Below, piece by piece: positions 52,219 to 59,907 of a stretch of DNA of 64,000 nt. The translations under genes were made by a program, and so were the position numbers. Where the stretch lies: assembly GCF_009380165.1 (NCBI RefSeq), contig NZ_WHUF01000001.1, positions 496,001 through 560,000 of the forward strand. The letters are read 5' to 3'. Under the pieces are notes generated by a model, which ran no database searches, had not been told where the DNA came from, and saw only the letters and a program-made list of their open reading frames with translations. The DNA comes from Rugamonas rivuli (lineage in GTDB: Bacteria; Pseudomonadota; Gammaproteobacteria; Burkholderiales; Burkholderiaceae_D). Numbering within the stretch: the stretch's first letter is position 1; the number at the start of each line of letters is the position of its first letter.

Positions 52219-53250
52219 CTACCCCAGCTGGCGCACGATGTGCGGCCCGAGTGCGTTCGCCACCGGCAGGGGCAGCAGGCGCCAGGCCCGTATCAGCAGT
52301 TGCAAACGCGGGTTCAGCGGCTGTACGTCGGCCAGTTTTTTGCCGCGATGCAGTTGATAGTCGTAGCGTAGCGGCTGCGGCGCGAAGCCCCAGTTCTTTT
52401 TGAACGCGAACGAGCCGGTGCCGTACTTGCTGCGGCCGAAGTCGAACAGCCGGCGGCCGCGCTCGACGGCGCGGCGCATCACTTCCCAGTACATGAAGTC
52501 GTTGCCGGCGAGCGCGCGGGCGGCGTCGCCGCCACCGCCGTAGTAGGGCAGGACTTCATCGCGAAAATGAAAGCTCATGACGGAGCAGATGGCCTTGCCG
52601 TTTTGCTGCACGCTGAGGATTTCGCAGTCGTCGCCAAAGGCTTGCTGCAGCGCGCGGAAGTAGCGGCGGCTGAATACCGGCGTTCCCAGTCTATGCACGC
52701 TGGCGGCGTAGTTGTCGTAGAAACGGTCGGTCTCGGCGTCGATCACGCTGCCCATCCCGGCGGCCATGCCTTTGCGGACCATGGCGCGCTGCTTGCGCGG
52801 AATGGCGAGCAGGTTTTGTTCGTGGTCCGGGCTCAGCGGCTTGCGGAAGGTGGCGTACAAGTCTTTGTGCAGCCAGTCCGCGTGGATAGACTGTTGGTGG
52901 CGGTACTCCAGGTGATCGACCCGCAGGCGGCGCGCAAGCTGCTGGGCGGCGTGGTCGAGCTCGGCCGCGGCGCCATCCTCCAGCGCGGCGATGCCGCCGT
53001 AGACGCAGAAAGGCAGCGAGCACAGGGTGTTGCCGAACAGGCGGCTGTTGATCTGGGCCAGCGGCAGGATGGCCTGGATCTGGCCGGCCGACTCGGCGTA
53101 CAGATACCAGGTGGGATGGCCGAAGACGTCTTCGATCACTTGCTGCCAGCCGGCGCGGTGGAAGAAGGTGGCGCTGGGACAGCGCTGAACGAAGGCGTCC
53201 CAGCGCGCGTGATCATGCGTTCCCAGCTGTGCGACGCTCCATTGCATCAT
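52219..53250 (-). CDS. FemAB-related protein, XrtA/PEP-CTERM system-associated (TIGR03019)
   Basis: A 343-residue soluble protein of the FemAB/GNAT-like peptidyltransferase superfamily. It starts WSVAQLGTHDHARWDAFVQR and contains FFHRAGWQQVIEDVFGHPTW, LAQINSRLFGNTLCSLPFCV, LLAIPRKQRAMVRKGMAAGM and the conserved late block DFGRSKYGTGSFAFKKNWGF. FemAB enzymes transfer amino acids from aminoacyl-tRNA to cell-wall precursors, so this one may add an amino acid to the glycan or to a protein end. That idea matches the other amide- and amine-handling genes here but is inference. ATG 53250 overlaps the deacetylase stop, with GGGGAA upstream. Confidence 0.93.
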   Translation of the reverse strand: MMQWSVAQLGTHDHARWDAFVQRCPSATFFHRAGWQQVIEDVFGHPTWYLYAESAGQIQAILPLAQINSRLFGNTLCSLPFCVYGGIAALEDGAAAELDHAAQQLARRLRVDHLEYRHQQSIHADWLHKDLYATFRKPLSPDHEQNLLAIPRKQRAMVRKGMAAGMGSVIDAETDRFYDNYAASVHRLGTPVFSRRYFRALQQAFGDDCEILSVQQNGKAICSVMSFHFRDEVLPYYGGGGDAARALAGNDFMYWEVMRRAVERGRRLFDFGRSKYGTGSFAFKKNWGFAPQPLRYDYQLHRGKKLADVQPLNPRLQLLIRAWRLLPLPVANALGPHIVRQLG

Positions 53251-54080
53251 GCATTCCCCAGAAAGATGCGGTCGATCCGGTCCCACGAGAAATCGTGCAG
53301 CAGGCGGGCGATGCGGCCTTCCATCCTGTGCAGGTTGAGATAGTGCCGAAACCTGGTCTTGAGCGCGATGCCGCGCTGCCGGGGTTGACCGGGATCGAGT
53401 TCCCACGGATGAAAATAGAATATGCCAGCCTGGCGGTCGGCCGAATTGATGCGTCGCAAGGCCCAGCGCGAGGCGGCGTAGGGCAGCAGGCGGAAGTAGC
53501 CGCCGCCGCCCGCAGGCCAGTTGCGCCCCAACATGCGCACGGTGCTGACCGGCAGCTCCAGCACGCCGTGCGCGCCGCGCGGCCGCCAGGCGAAGCGCGC
53601 GCCGTCGGGCATGCCGTAGTGGTCGTGGTGGATCGGATAGATGCTGGAACTGTAGCGGTAGCCCGCCGCCTGCAGGCTGTCCAGGGCCCACAGATTGTCG
53701 GCGCCGATGGAGAAACTGGGGGCGCGATAGCCGAGCACGGCTTGTCCGGTCAACTGTTCCAGCAGCTGCTTGCTGCGGTTGACGTCGTCCAGGAATTGCT
53801 CGGGCGTCTGTTCGCTGGCGCGCAGGTGGGCGTAGCCGTGGCTGGCGATTTCATGGCCGGCGTCGGCGATGCGGCGCACCAGCGCGGGATAGCGTTCGGC
53901 GATCCAGCCCAGCGTGAAAAAGGTGGCGTGGGTTTGCCGCTGGGCCAGCAGCGCGAGTATGCGTTCGACATTGGGTTCGACGCGGCAGGGCAGCGCGGAC
54001 CAGTCGGCACGCTGGATATGGTCAGCGAAAGCGGATACCTGGAAGTAATCCTCGACGTCGATCGACAGGGCGTTGCGCAT
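53247..54080 (-). CDS. XrtA-system polysaccharide deacetylase (TIGR03006)
   Basis: A 277-residue CE4/NodB-family deacetylase of the XrtA-specific type. It begins RNALSIDVEDYFQVSAFADH, carrying the metal-binding Asp of motif 1. Motif 2 is IASHGYAHLRASEQTPEQFL. GYRAPSFSIGADNLWALDSL and the terminal FYFHPWELDPGQPRQRG follow, both characteristic. There is no signal peptide, as usual in this subfamily, so it may act on the cytoplasmic or membrane-associated precursor. It is the second deacetylase of the locus (the other is at 32338). TGATG overlap with wecB upstream and ATGA overlap with the FemAB gene downstream show tight coupling. Confidence 0.94.
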   Translation of the reverse strand: MRNALSIDVEDYFQVSAFADHIQRADWSALPCRVEPNVERILALLAQRQTHATFFTLGWIAERYPALVRRIADAGHEIASHGYAHLRASEQTPEQFLDDVNRSKQLLEQLTGQAVLGYRAPSFSIGADNLWALDSLQAAGYRYSSSIYPIHHDHYGMPDGARFAWRPRGAHGVLELPVSTVRMLGRNWPAGGGGYFRLLPYAASRWALRRINSADRQAGIFYFHPWELDPGQPRQRGIALKTRFRHYLNLHRMEGRIARLLHDFSWDRIDRIFLGNA

Positions 54081-55210
54081 CAGTGGTCATCCTGGTTGTT
54101 CAGCCACAGGCCGATGTGGTCGGCAATGCGTTCGGCGGCGTGGCCGTCCCATAGTTGCGGGATGCGGCCGGCCTTGCCGCCGTAGCGCAGGATGTCCCGG
54201 CCGAGCGCCAGGATGACGGACGGGTCGCGGCCGGCGATGGCGTTGCTGCCCTCGGTGACGGTGACGGGGCGTTCGGTGTTGTCGCGCAAGGTGAGGCAGG
54301 GCACGCCGAGGGCGGTGGTTTCCTCCTGCACGCCGCCGGAATCCGTCAGCACGACGCGGGCATGCTTCATCAGGCCCAGCATGTCGCGATAGGACTGCGG
54401 CGGCAGGCAGGCGACGCCGGGCGTGTCCAGCAGGCCGCTGAGCTCGTGGAGCTGCAGCATCGCGCGCGTGCGCGGGTGCAAGGGGAACAGGATGGGCACG
54501 TCGGCACTGAGCTTGACGATGGTTTCGATCAGCGTGCGCAGGCGGCGCGGATCGTCGACATTGGATGGACGATGCAGCGTCAGCAGCGCGTAGCTGCCGT
54601 TGTGGTCGACGAAGCCGGCCAGATGCGCCTGTCTCAGCACCTCTTTCGGCGGCGTGGCGTGGGGCAGCTCGTGCTGCAGCGTGTCAACCATCACGTTGCC
54701 GACGAAGTGGATGCGCGCCGGCGATATGCCTTCGCGCTGCAGATTGATCGTGCCGCTGGCCTCGCTCGTGAACAGTAGGGTCGACAACTGGTCGGTGAGC
54801 AGGCGGTTGATTTCTTCCGGCATTGCGCGGTCGTAGCTGCGCAGGCCGGCCTCGACGTGGAAGACCGGTATCTGTTTCTTGGCGGCCGTCAGTGCGCAGG
54901 CCAGGGTCGAGTTGACATCGCCGACCACCAGCACGGCGGCCGGCGCGGCTTGCTCCAGCACCGGTTCGAAACGCTGCATGACCTGTGCGGTCTGCTGTGC
55001 ATGGCTGCAGGAACCGACCTGCAGACGGAAATCCGGCGCCCGCAGCGCCAGCGTGGTGAAGAATTCCCCATCCATGTTGTCGTCGTAGTGCTGGCCGGTG
55101 TGCACCAGCACGGTTTCCAGCTGTGGCAGGGTGCGCGCCAGCGCGCGCAGGATGGGCGCCATCTTCATCAGGTTGGGCCGGGCGGCGACGACGCAGACGA
55201 TGCGTGGCAT
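54080..55210 (-). CDS. wecB: Non-hydrolysing UDP-N-acetylglucosamine 2-epimerase
   Basis: A 376-residue cytoplasmic enzyme interconverting UDP-GlcNAc and UDP-ManNAc. Signatures are MPRIVCVVAARPNLMKMAPI, LVHTGQHYDDNMDGEFF, VVGDVNSTLACALTAAKKQI, FHVEAGLRSYDRAMPEEINR and, near the C-terminus, VVLTDSGGVQEETTALGVPC with the conserved acidic and His positions. It supplies UDP-ManNAc for the polymer. No wecC (UDP-ManNAc dehydrogenase) lies in the window, so ManNAc rather than ManNAcA may be the used sugar unless the gene lies elsewhere. It is placed 11 bases after the outer-membrane barrel gene, within the large operon. Confidence 0.95.
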   Translation of the reverse strand: MPRIVCVVAARPNLMKMAPILRALARTLPQLETVLVHTGQHYDDNMDGEFFTTLALRAPDFRLQVGSCSHAQQTAQVMQRFEPVLEQAAPAAVLVVGDVNSTLACALTAAKKQIPVFHVEAGLRSYDRAMPEEINRLLTDQLSTLLFTSEASGTINLQREGISPARIHFVGNVMVDTLQHELPHATPPKEVLRQAHLAGFVDHNGSYALLTLHRPSNVDDPRRLRTLIETIVKLSADVPILFPLHPRTRAMLQLHELSGLLDTPGVACLPPQSYRDMLGLMKHARVVLTDSGGVQEETTALGVPCLTLRDNTERPVTVTEGSNAIAGRDPSVILALGRDILRYGGKAGRIPQLWDGHAAERIADHIGLWLNNQDDH

Positions 55211-55221
55211 GGTTGACTCCT

Positions 55222-56751
55222 CTAGAACGCGACCATCAGGGCCGCACCGATGCCGTTTTCGCGGTAGTTGCCGCCGGCATTGCTGGTGTGGCGAACATGC
55301 CGGAGATCGACACTGGCGCTGAGCTTGGGGCGCAGCTGATGGGTCAGGGTCAGCGTCAATGCGGTGTTGCGGTCGCTGCGGCCGGTGGTCAGCGATTCCG
55401 CGCGGCTATGGCTGGCGCCGACGGTGAGGTTGCTGCGGGGCGACATGCGCCAGTTCCAGCCGGCCTGGGCGGCGCTTTGGCGGGTGCGGTCTTCCAGCGC
55501 CAGTTCATCCGGGCCCAGTAATGGGCTGTCGATGGCGCTGCTGGTTTGGGCCGTACGCTGCGTGGTCGACAGGTTGAATGCCAGCGCGCTGCGCGGGCCG
55601 CTGTAGACGGTCGCCAGCCGCCAGTCTTTTTGCAGATAGTAGCGGTGGCTGAAGAAGTTGACGTTGCCGTCCGGACCCAGCATCTGCGAAATCAGCAGGA
55701 AGACCTTGATGGTTTGCAAGCGCGTCTGCGGATCGGGAATGCGGGTGGCCCATAGCTGGTAAAGGAAATCGCTGAGGCCGGTGGGTGGAATGCTGAGAAA
55801 CTCGCCGTGCGTGGTGGTGATGTTTTCGTTGTAATTGAGCGTCCAGGCCATGCTGCGCAGGCGGTATTCGGCGTCCAGGTTGTAGGTGTTGCCGAAGAAG
55901 CGGCGGCCCACGCTGGCGGAAACCCGGGTGCGCGGCGATGGCGTCCAGTTGCCGCCCACCGAACCGTAGCGTCCCTCCGGTTGCTTGCCGGTGGAGTGGT
56001 AGTCGCTTTTTTCATAGCCGCCGGTGACGAAGGTGGACAGGCGGCTGTTGACGGGATAGCTCAGTGTCAGCGCGGTGTCGCTCATGGTAACGGGCGGCAG
56101 CACGGCGTCGTCGATGTTTTTCCGGTCGGCGCGCAGATCCCAGTTCCAGCCCTGGCCGCCGTTGTCGCCGGTCAGTTGCAGATTGAGGCCGTCACTGCGC
56201 ACGCCGAGCAGGCGTCCGCTGCTGACGCGCTGATAGTCGTAGCGCAACTGGGCGGTCGCCAATCCGTGGAAGTAGTGGCGCAGGACCGGGCTGATGCTGG
56301 TGGTGCGCACGGTGCTGCTGTTGCCGGTGGTTTGGCTCGGGTCCAGCAACTGCGGGCCGAAGGCCGACATGTTCTGCTGGCTGATGCCGGCGCGGGCGTC
56401 GATGGACAGCCAGTCGCGCACGAGGTCGGCGTGGCCGCTGGCGTCGAGTTGCTGGGTGCTGCGGTCGGCCTGGCGGGTGTGGAGGGTTCTCTGCAGAGAA
56501 TAGTCCATCCGCAGTGTGAGGCCGGGTCCGTTAGCGTCGATGGAAACACCGGGTGACACTTCGGTGGTGAATTCGCCGCGTGCCTGGCCTGGCGGCGCCA
56601 GGTTCATATTGTCGGTATAGGACAGGCGCGCGCGCACCGACGGCACGATGGTCCATTCGGCCGGTATGGCGCAGGCCGGCAGCGACAGCAACACCAGTAT
56701 GCTCAAGCGATAAGGGGCGCCGTTCGGGGCCAGGCTAATCATAATAACCAT
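55222..56751 (-). CDS. PEP-CTERM system outer-membrane beta-barrel protein (TIGR03016)
   Basis: A 509-residue outer-membrane protein. After a signal peptide (around residues 10-31, SILVLLSLPACAIPA) comes WTIVPSVRARLSYTDNMNLA, the family start. The rest is a long series of amphipathic beta strands (LRMDYSLQR, AQLRYDYQRVS, LSASVDLRHVRHTSNAGG) ending in an aromatic/hydrophobic terminal strand (IGAALMVAF), as expected for BAM-inserted barrels. It is thought to form or support the export channel together with the Wza-like lipoprotein. The start is uncertain: ATG 56751 or 56742, both overlapping the kinase gene; neither has a strong ribosome site. Confidence 0.9.
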   Translation of the reverse strand: MVIMISLAPNGAPYRLSILVLLSLPACAIPAEWTIVPSVRARLSYTDNMNLAPPGQARGEFTTEVSPGVSIDANGPGLTLRMDYSLQRTLHTRQADRSTQQLDASGHADLVRDWLSIDARAGISQQNMSAFGPQLLDPSQTTGNSSTVRTTSISPVLRHYFHGLATAQLRYDYQRVSSGRLLGVRSDGLNLQLTGDNGGQGWNWDLRADRKNIDDAVLPPVTMSDTALTLSYPVNSRLSTFVTGGYEKSDYHSTGKQPEGRYGSVGGNWTPSPRTRVSASVGRRFFGNTYNLDAEYRLRSMAWTLNYNENITTTHGEFLSIPPTGLSDFLYQLWATRIPDPQTRLQTIKVFLLISQMLGPDGNVNFFSHRYYLQKDWRLATVYSGPRSALAFNLSTTQRTAQTSSAIDSPLLGPDELALEDRTRQSAAQAGWNWRMSPRSNLTVGASHSRAESLTTGRSDRNTALTLTLTHQLRPKLSASVDLRHVRHTSNAGGNYRENGIGAALMVAF

Positions 56752-57499
56752 AGTATTCGCCGCCCGGGAAGGCCTTGCTTTTGTTGTAGATCAGGCTGAC
56801 GTGCGGGCACTGTTCGATGTGGCGCAGCGCTTCCTTGACGGCATGCTGGCTGGTGGTTTCGGACTCGACCACCATGACGATCTGCCCCATCTGCGCCGCC
56901 AGCACGCTGGCCTCCGTGGTCATCAGCAGGGGCGGCGAATCGAAGATGACGATGCGGTCGGCGTAGCGCTCGGCAATCTCGGTCAGCAGCCGGCTCATGC
57001 TCCGGCTGGCCAGCAGTTCCGTGGCGTGCTTGTTGGCGCGGCCGGCCGGCAAGATGCTCAGCGTGGCGACATTGGTGCGCAGGATGACGTCGGACAGTTC
57101 GGTCTGCTCGCGTAGCAGGATGTCCATCAGGCCGGGCTCGGCAGGCAGGCCCAGCACCTTGAGCACCGAGGGCCGGGCGACGTCGGCATCGACCAGCAGC
57201 ACGGTGATGTCCATTTCCATCGCGATGCTCATCGCCAGGTTGACAGCGCAATAGGTCTTGCCTTCGCCGGGCAAGGCGCTGGTGACGACGATCAAATTGC
57301 CGTGCCGCAGCGCCGCGACATCGTGGTCGCCGCGCGCGTTGCGCAGCAGCGGCCGCTTGATGATGCGGAAGTCCTCGGCCACGGCCGTGCGTCCGCCATC
57401 GTGCGTCACCATGCCCAGCTGGTTCAGGCGTTCGAGGTTGATCTCGATATGGCGCGGGGCGCCGCCCCGTTGCATCGCTTGCTCGGTCGATTGCTCCAT
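56735..57499 (-). CDS. XrtA-associated tyrosine autokinase (BY-kinase, TIGR03018)
   Basis: A 254-residue cytoplasmic bacterial tyrosine kinase. Walker A is SALPGEGKT (74-82), Walker A' is LLVDADVARPS (101-111) and Walker B is VIFDSPPLL. The C-terminus is a tyrosine cluster (GGEYYGYYD, four Tyr in six residues), the autophosphorylation tail that controls polymer length and assembly in Wzc-like systems. The kinase is separate from its membrane activator, the chain-length protein nine bases upstream, as in Gram-positive CpsC/CpsD rather than E. coli Wzc. Its 3' end overlaps the barrel gene by 17 bases. Confidence 0.95.
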   Translation of the reverse strand: MEQSTEQAMQRGGAPRHIEINLERLNQLGMVTHDGGRTAVAEDFRIIKRPLLRNARGDHDVAALRHGNLIVVTSALPGEGKTYCAVNLAMSIAMEMDITVLLVDADVARPSVLKVLGLPAEPGLMDILLREQTELSDVILRTNVATLSILPAGRANKHATELLASRSMSRLLTEIAERYADRIVIFDSPPLLMTTEASVLAAQMGQIVMVVESETTSQHAVKEALRHIEQCPHVSLIYNKSKAFPGGEYYGYYD

Positions 57500-57508
57500 A
57501 CGCTACTC

Positions 57509-59035
57509 CTAGTATCGCAACGCGGCCACCGCCAGGACGGCGCCATAAGCCACAAACAGGCAGGACAGGGCGGTGCCGAAGGCATAGCGGCCGCGCCGGC
57601 GTTTGATTTTCTGATTCTCGGTCCAGTTCATCGACACCGTGCCCAGCACCGGCAGGCCGGTGCGCTCGCGCAATTCGCTGGGACTGAGGAAGGTGGGCCG
57701 CACCTGGCTGATCAGTAAGGCCGCGGCGACGCCCGTCAGCAGCGCGCCGCCGAGGACCAGACTGGACAGCAGAATCCGGTTGGGCCCGACCGGCGTCAGC
57801 GGAATGGTGGGTGGATCGATGATCTTGAAGGTCATCATGTCGGTGGCGGAGCTCAGTTCACCGGACAGTTTGGCGGCCTCGCGCCGGCCGATCAGCTTCT
57901 CGTAGTTGTCTTTGTTGATCAGGTAATCGCGGTTCAGCTGGGCCAGTTCGGATTCGACTTCCGGCACGGCGTTGGCCTGCGCCAGCAGGCGCTGGTGGCG
58001 GGCCGCATACTCCTGCACGCGGGCGCTGATGGCCGCGACCTTGGCGTCGGCCTCGGTCTGCGCCACCTTGAGCTGTTGCAGCATGGGGCTGTAATTCTTG
58101 CCGGGATCGCCGGCGGGTTTGAGTTTGCTTTCCTCGACCTTGCGCGCTTCCAGCTGGGCCACCAGCCGCTTGGCGGCAACGATGTCGGGATGCAGCTCGG
58201 TGTACTGCATGCGCAGGGTGTCCAGGTTCTTGTTCAGCGCGGAGATGCGGCTGTCCAGCTCGGGGTTGTCGATGTTGGCCGGATTCAGGTCGGCGCCCAG
58301 CACCGGTTCGTCGCCGCTGACCTGGCTGCGGATGGCGTTGCGCGCCTGTTCGGCTTCGACCAGCTCCAGCTTGGCGGTATTGAGCGCGTCGGACGACTGC
58401 ATCAGCTGGTTGCTGTAGTCCACACCCTGCCGGGGGAGCAGGCCGTTGTTCTTGAGTTTGAATTCCTTGACCGAGTTTTCCGCCGCGATCAGCTTGTCTT
58501 CGTAGGCTTTGATCTGGTCGTCGATGAATTGCACGGCTTTCTTGGTTTCACCATTCTTGCCTTTGAAACTACCTTCGACAAATATGGTCAACAGCGATTG
58601 CACGACGTCGCGCACCAGCTTGGGATTGCGGTTGTTGTAGGTGATGGTGTAGATGTCGTAGGTACCGGTGCCGCCGATTTTAATCTTGCTCATTAACTCG
58701 TCCAGTTGTTGTTCGTGATCGCGCGGGGTCTTGGCGTTCAAATCCAGGTCCACCATGCGCATGACACGTTCGACGTTGGGACGGCTCAGCAAGGTGCGGC
58801 TCATGATGGAGACCTGCTGCTCGACGTTGGGCACGCTGGTCATGCCGGACAGCAGCGGCTTCAGGATGCTCTGGGTATCGACAAACACACGCGCCGACGT
58901 CTGGTAATCGTCCGGCAGCGTGGCGACCTTGGCCCAGCCGGCGACGGCGACCAGCCACATGACGGCGATCGCGTGCCAGCGATATTTCCATATCCCCTGC
59001 AAGCTGATTAACAACTGGCTAATCATCTGCTCCAT
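57509..59035 (-). CDS. XrtA-system polysaccharide chain-length determinant (Wzz-like, TIGR03007)
   Basis: A 508-residue inner-membrane co-polymerase. One transmembrane helix lies near the N-terminus (about 20-38) and one near residue 420 (LLSSLVLGGALLTGVAAALL), with a third hydrophobic stretch at the end (LSCLFVAYGAVLAVAA). The periplasmic part is largely coiled coil (about 165-370: VQFIDDQIKAYEDKLIAAEN, DSRISALNKNLDTLRMQYTE). The proline-rich segment before the second helix (DPPTIPLTPVGPNRI) is the Wzz signature. It has no kinase domain; the kinase is the next gene. First gene of the 13-gene operon; a minus-strand TATAAT at 59075-59080 and the locus motif at 59120 lie upstream. Confidence 0.95.
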   Translation of the reverse strand: MEQMISQLLISLQGIWKYRWHAIAVMWLVAVAGWAKVATLPDDYQTSARVFVDTQSILKPLLSGMTSVPNVEQQVSIMSRTLLSRPNVERVMRMVDLDLNAKTPRDHEQQLDELMSKIKIGGTGTYDIYTITYNNRNPKLVRDVVQSLLTIFVEGSFKGKNGETKKAVQFIDDQIKAYEDKLIAAENSVKEFKLKNNGLLPRQGVDYSNQLMQSSDALNTAKLELVEAEQARNAIRSQVSGDEPVLGADLNPANIDNPELDSRISALNKNLDTLRMQYTELHPDIVAAKRLVAQLEARKVEESKLKPAGDPGKNYSPMLQQLKVAQTEADAKVAAISARVQEYAARHQRLLAQANAVPEVESELAQLNRDYLINKDNYEKLIGRREAAKLSGELSSATDMMTFKIIDPPTIPLTPVGPNRILLSSLVLGGALLTGVAAALLISQVRPTFLSPSELRERTGLPVLGTVSMNWTENQKIKRRRGRYAFGTALSCLFVAYGAVLAVAALRY

Positions 59036-59074
59036 GGCACGGTTTCTCCGGTGATCTGGGGGAAGTGAAGCTAA

Positions 59075-59080
59075 ATTATA
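59075..59080 (-). promoter_or_regulatory. Candidate -10 element of the 17-kb minus operon
   Basis: TATAAT on the minus strand lies 39 bases before the chain-length gene start. No good -35 was found 16-18 bases away. The locus motif at 59120-59133 would be centred about 58 bases upstream of the expected start site, a usual activator position. Confidence 0.45.
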
Positions 59081-59096
59081 TGGCTCGAAAAATGCG
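59081..59096 (+). promoter_or_regulatory. Sigma-54 (RpoN)-like promoter of the export lipoprotein gene
   Basis: TGGCTCGAAAAATGCG compared with the consensus TGGCACG-N4-TTGCA matches 9 of 12 defined positions, including the invariant GG at -24 and GC at -12 with correct spacing. It is 95 bases upstream of the ATG. Because PrsR has an intact GAFTGA sigma-54 loop, this is a plausible PrsR target. A perfect GAAAAAT/ATTTTTC repeat (59087-59104) overlaps the -12 end. Confidence 0.6.
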
Positions 59097-59119
59097 GATT
59101 TTTCTTAACTGGGCAGTAG

Positions 59120-59133
59120 TTGAGACAGATCAA
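59120..59133 (+). promoter_or_regulatory. Exact locus motif TTGAG-N4-ATCAA
   Basis: TTGAGACAGATCAA lies between the chain-length operon (minus) and the export gene (plus). With 27643-27656 it shares TTGAG, then AGATCAAG after two variable bases. It falls in the predicted leader of the plus-strand gene and upstream of the minus-strand promoter, so it more naturally serves the minus operon. Confidence 0.55.
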
Positions 59134-59191
59134 GCAGAGGCGGACGGCTTTTCTGAATCATGGAAGCCAGACTATTCAAGCGAGAGACGTC

Positions 59192-59797
59192 ATGCATCCA
59201 ATTCTGCGTATGGCCTTGTCGGCCGGGCTGGTGCTGCTGGCCGGATGTGCGCACCGCGCCGTGCTGCTGCCTGAAGAAGCGGTCGCGCCGCAGGGCGACT
59301 ATCTGATCGGCGCCGGCGATGTCATCAGCATCAATGTCTGGCGCAATCCTGAGGTTTCGGTCAGCGTGCCGGTCAGGCCGGATGGCAAGATCACCACGCC
59401 GCTGGTCGAAGATCTGCAGGCGGCCGGCAAGACGTCCACCCAGTTGGCGCGCGATGTCGAGAAGGCGCTGGAAAAATACATACAGCAACCGATGGCGACG
59501 GTCATCGTCAACAGCTTCGTCGGGCCGTACAACCAGCAGATCCGTGTCATCGGCCAGGCGGCCAAGCCGCAGGCGCTGCCTTACCGGCAAGGCATGTCGC
59601 TGATGGATGTGCTGATCGCGGTGGGGGGGATCACGGATTTTGCCTCGGGTAACAAGGCCAATATCATCCGCACCGTGAACGGCACGCGGCAAAGCATACC
59701 GGTGCGGCTGCAGGACCTGTTGCGCGATGGCGATATTTCTGCCAATGTGGCGGTGCTGCCGGGCGACGTGCTGGTGATCCCGGAAGGCTGGTTCTGA
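59192..59797 (+). CDS. XrtA-system polysaccharide export lipoprotein (Wza-like, TIGR03027)
   Basis: A 201-residue outer-membrane lipoprotein. The signal peptide ends in the lipobox LLAGC with lipidated Cys19. The poly_export/SLBB region follows: DYLIGAGDVISINVWRNPEV, VPVRPDGKITTPLVEDLQAA and a SLBB-like segment IRVIGQAAKPQALPYRQGMS. It should form the periplasmic and outer-membrane part of the export channel with the barrel protein. The ATG at 59192 follows GCGAGAG; the frame runs upstream to 59120 but without the lipoprotein start. It is divergent from the 17-kb operon and preceded by a sigma-54-like element, separating control of the exporter from the other genes. Confidence 0.93.
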   Translation: MHPILRMALSAGLVLLAGCAHRAVLLPEEAVAPQGDYLIGAGDVISINVWRNPEVSVSVPVRPDGKITTPLVEDLQAAGKTSTQLARDVEKALEKYIQQPMATVIVNSFVGPYNQQIRVIGQAAKPQALPYRQGMSLMDVLIAVGGITDFASGNKANIIRTVNGTRQSIPVRLQDLLRDGDISANVAVLPGDVLVIPEGWF

Positions 59798-59907
59798 AAC
59801 GCAAAAAAATATTTTGATTGTTGGGGAACTTTTCATCCAAAAGGCAGGTCTGAAGAGCATGAGCCCAGTTTGTCCGTTTTCGGCAGCTGGCCGACAGACC
59901 TGACAGG

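Noticed and set aside
59798..59907. Terminator or promoter between the export gene and the N-acyl amino acid synthase
   Set aside because: A weak CAAAA/TTTTG pairing and a short GC repeat exist, but no stable hairpin with T-run, TATAAT or sigma-54 spacing was found.
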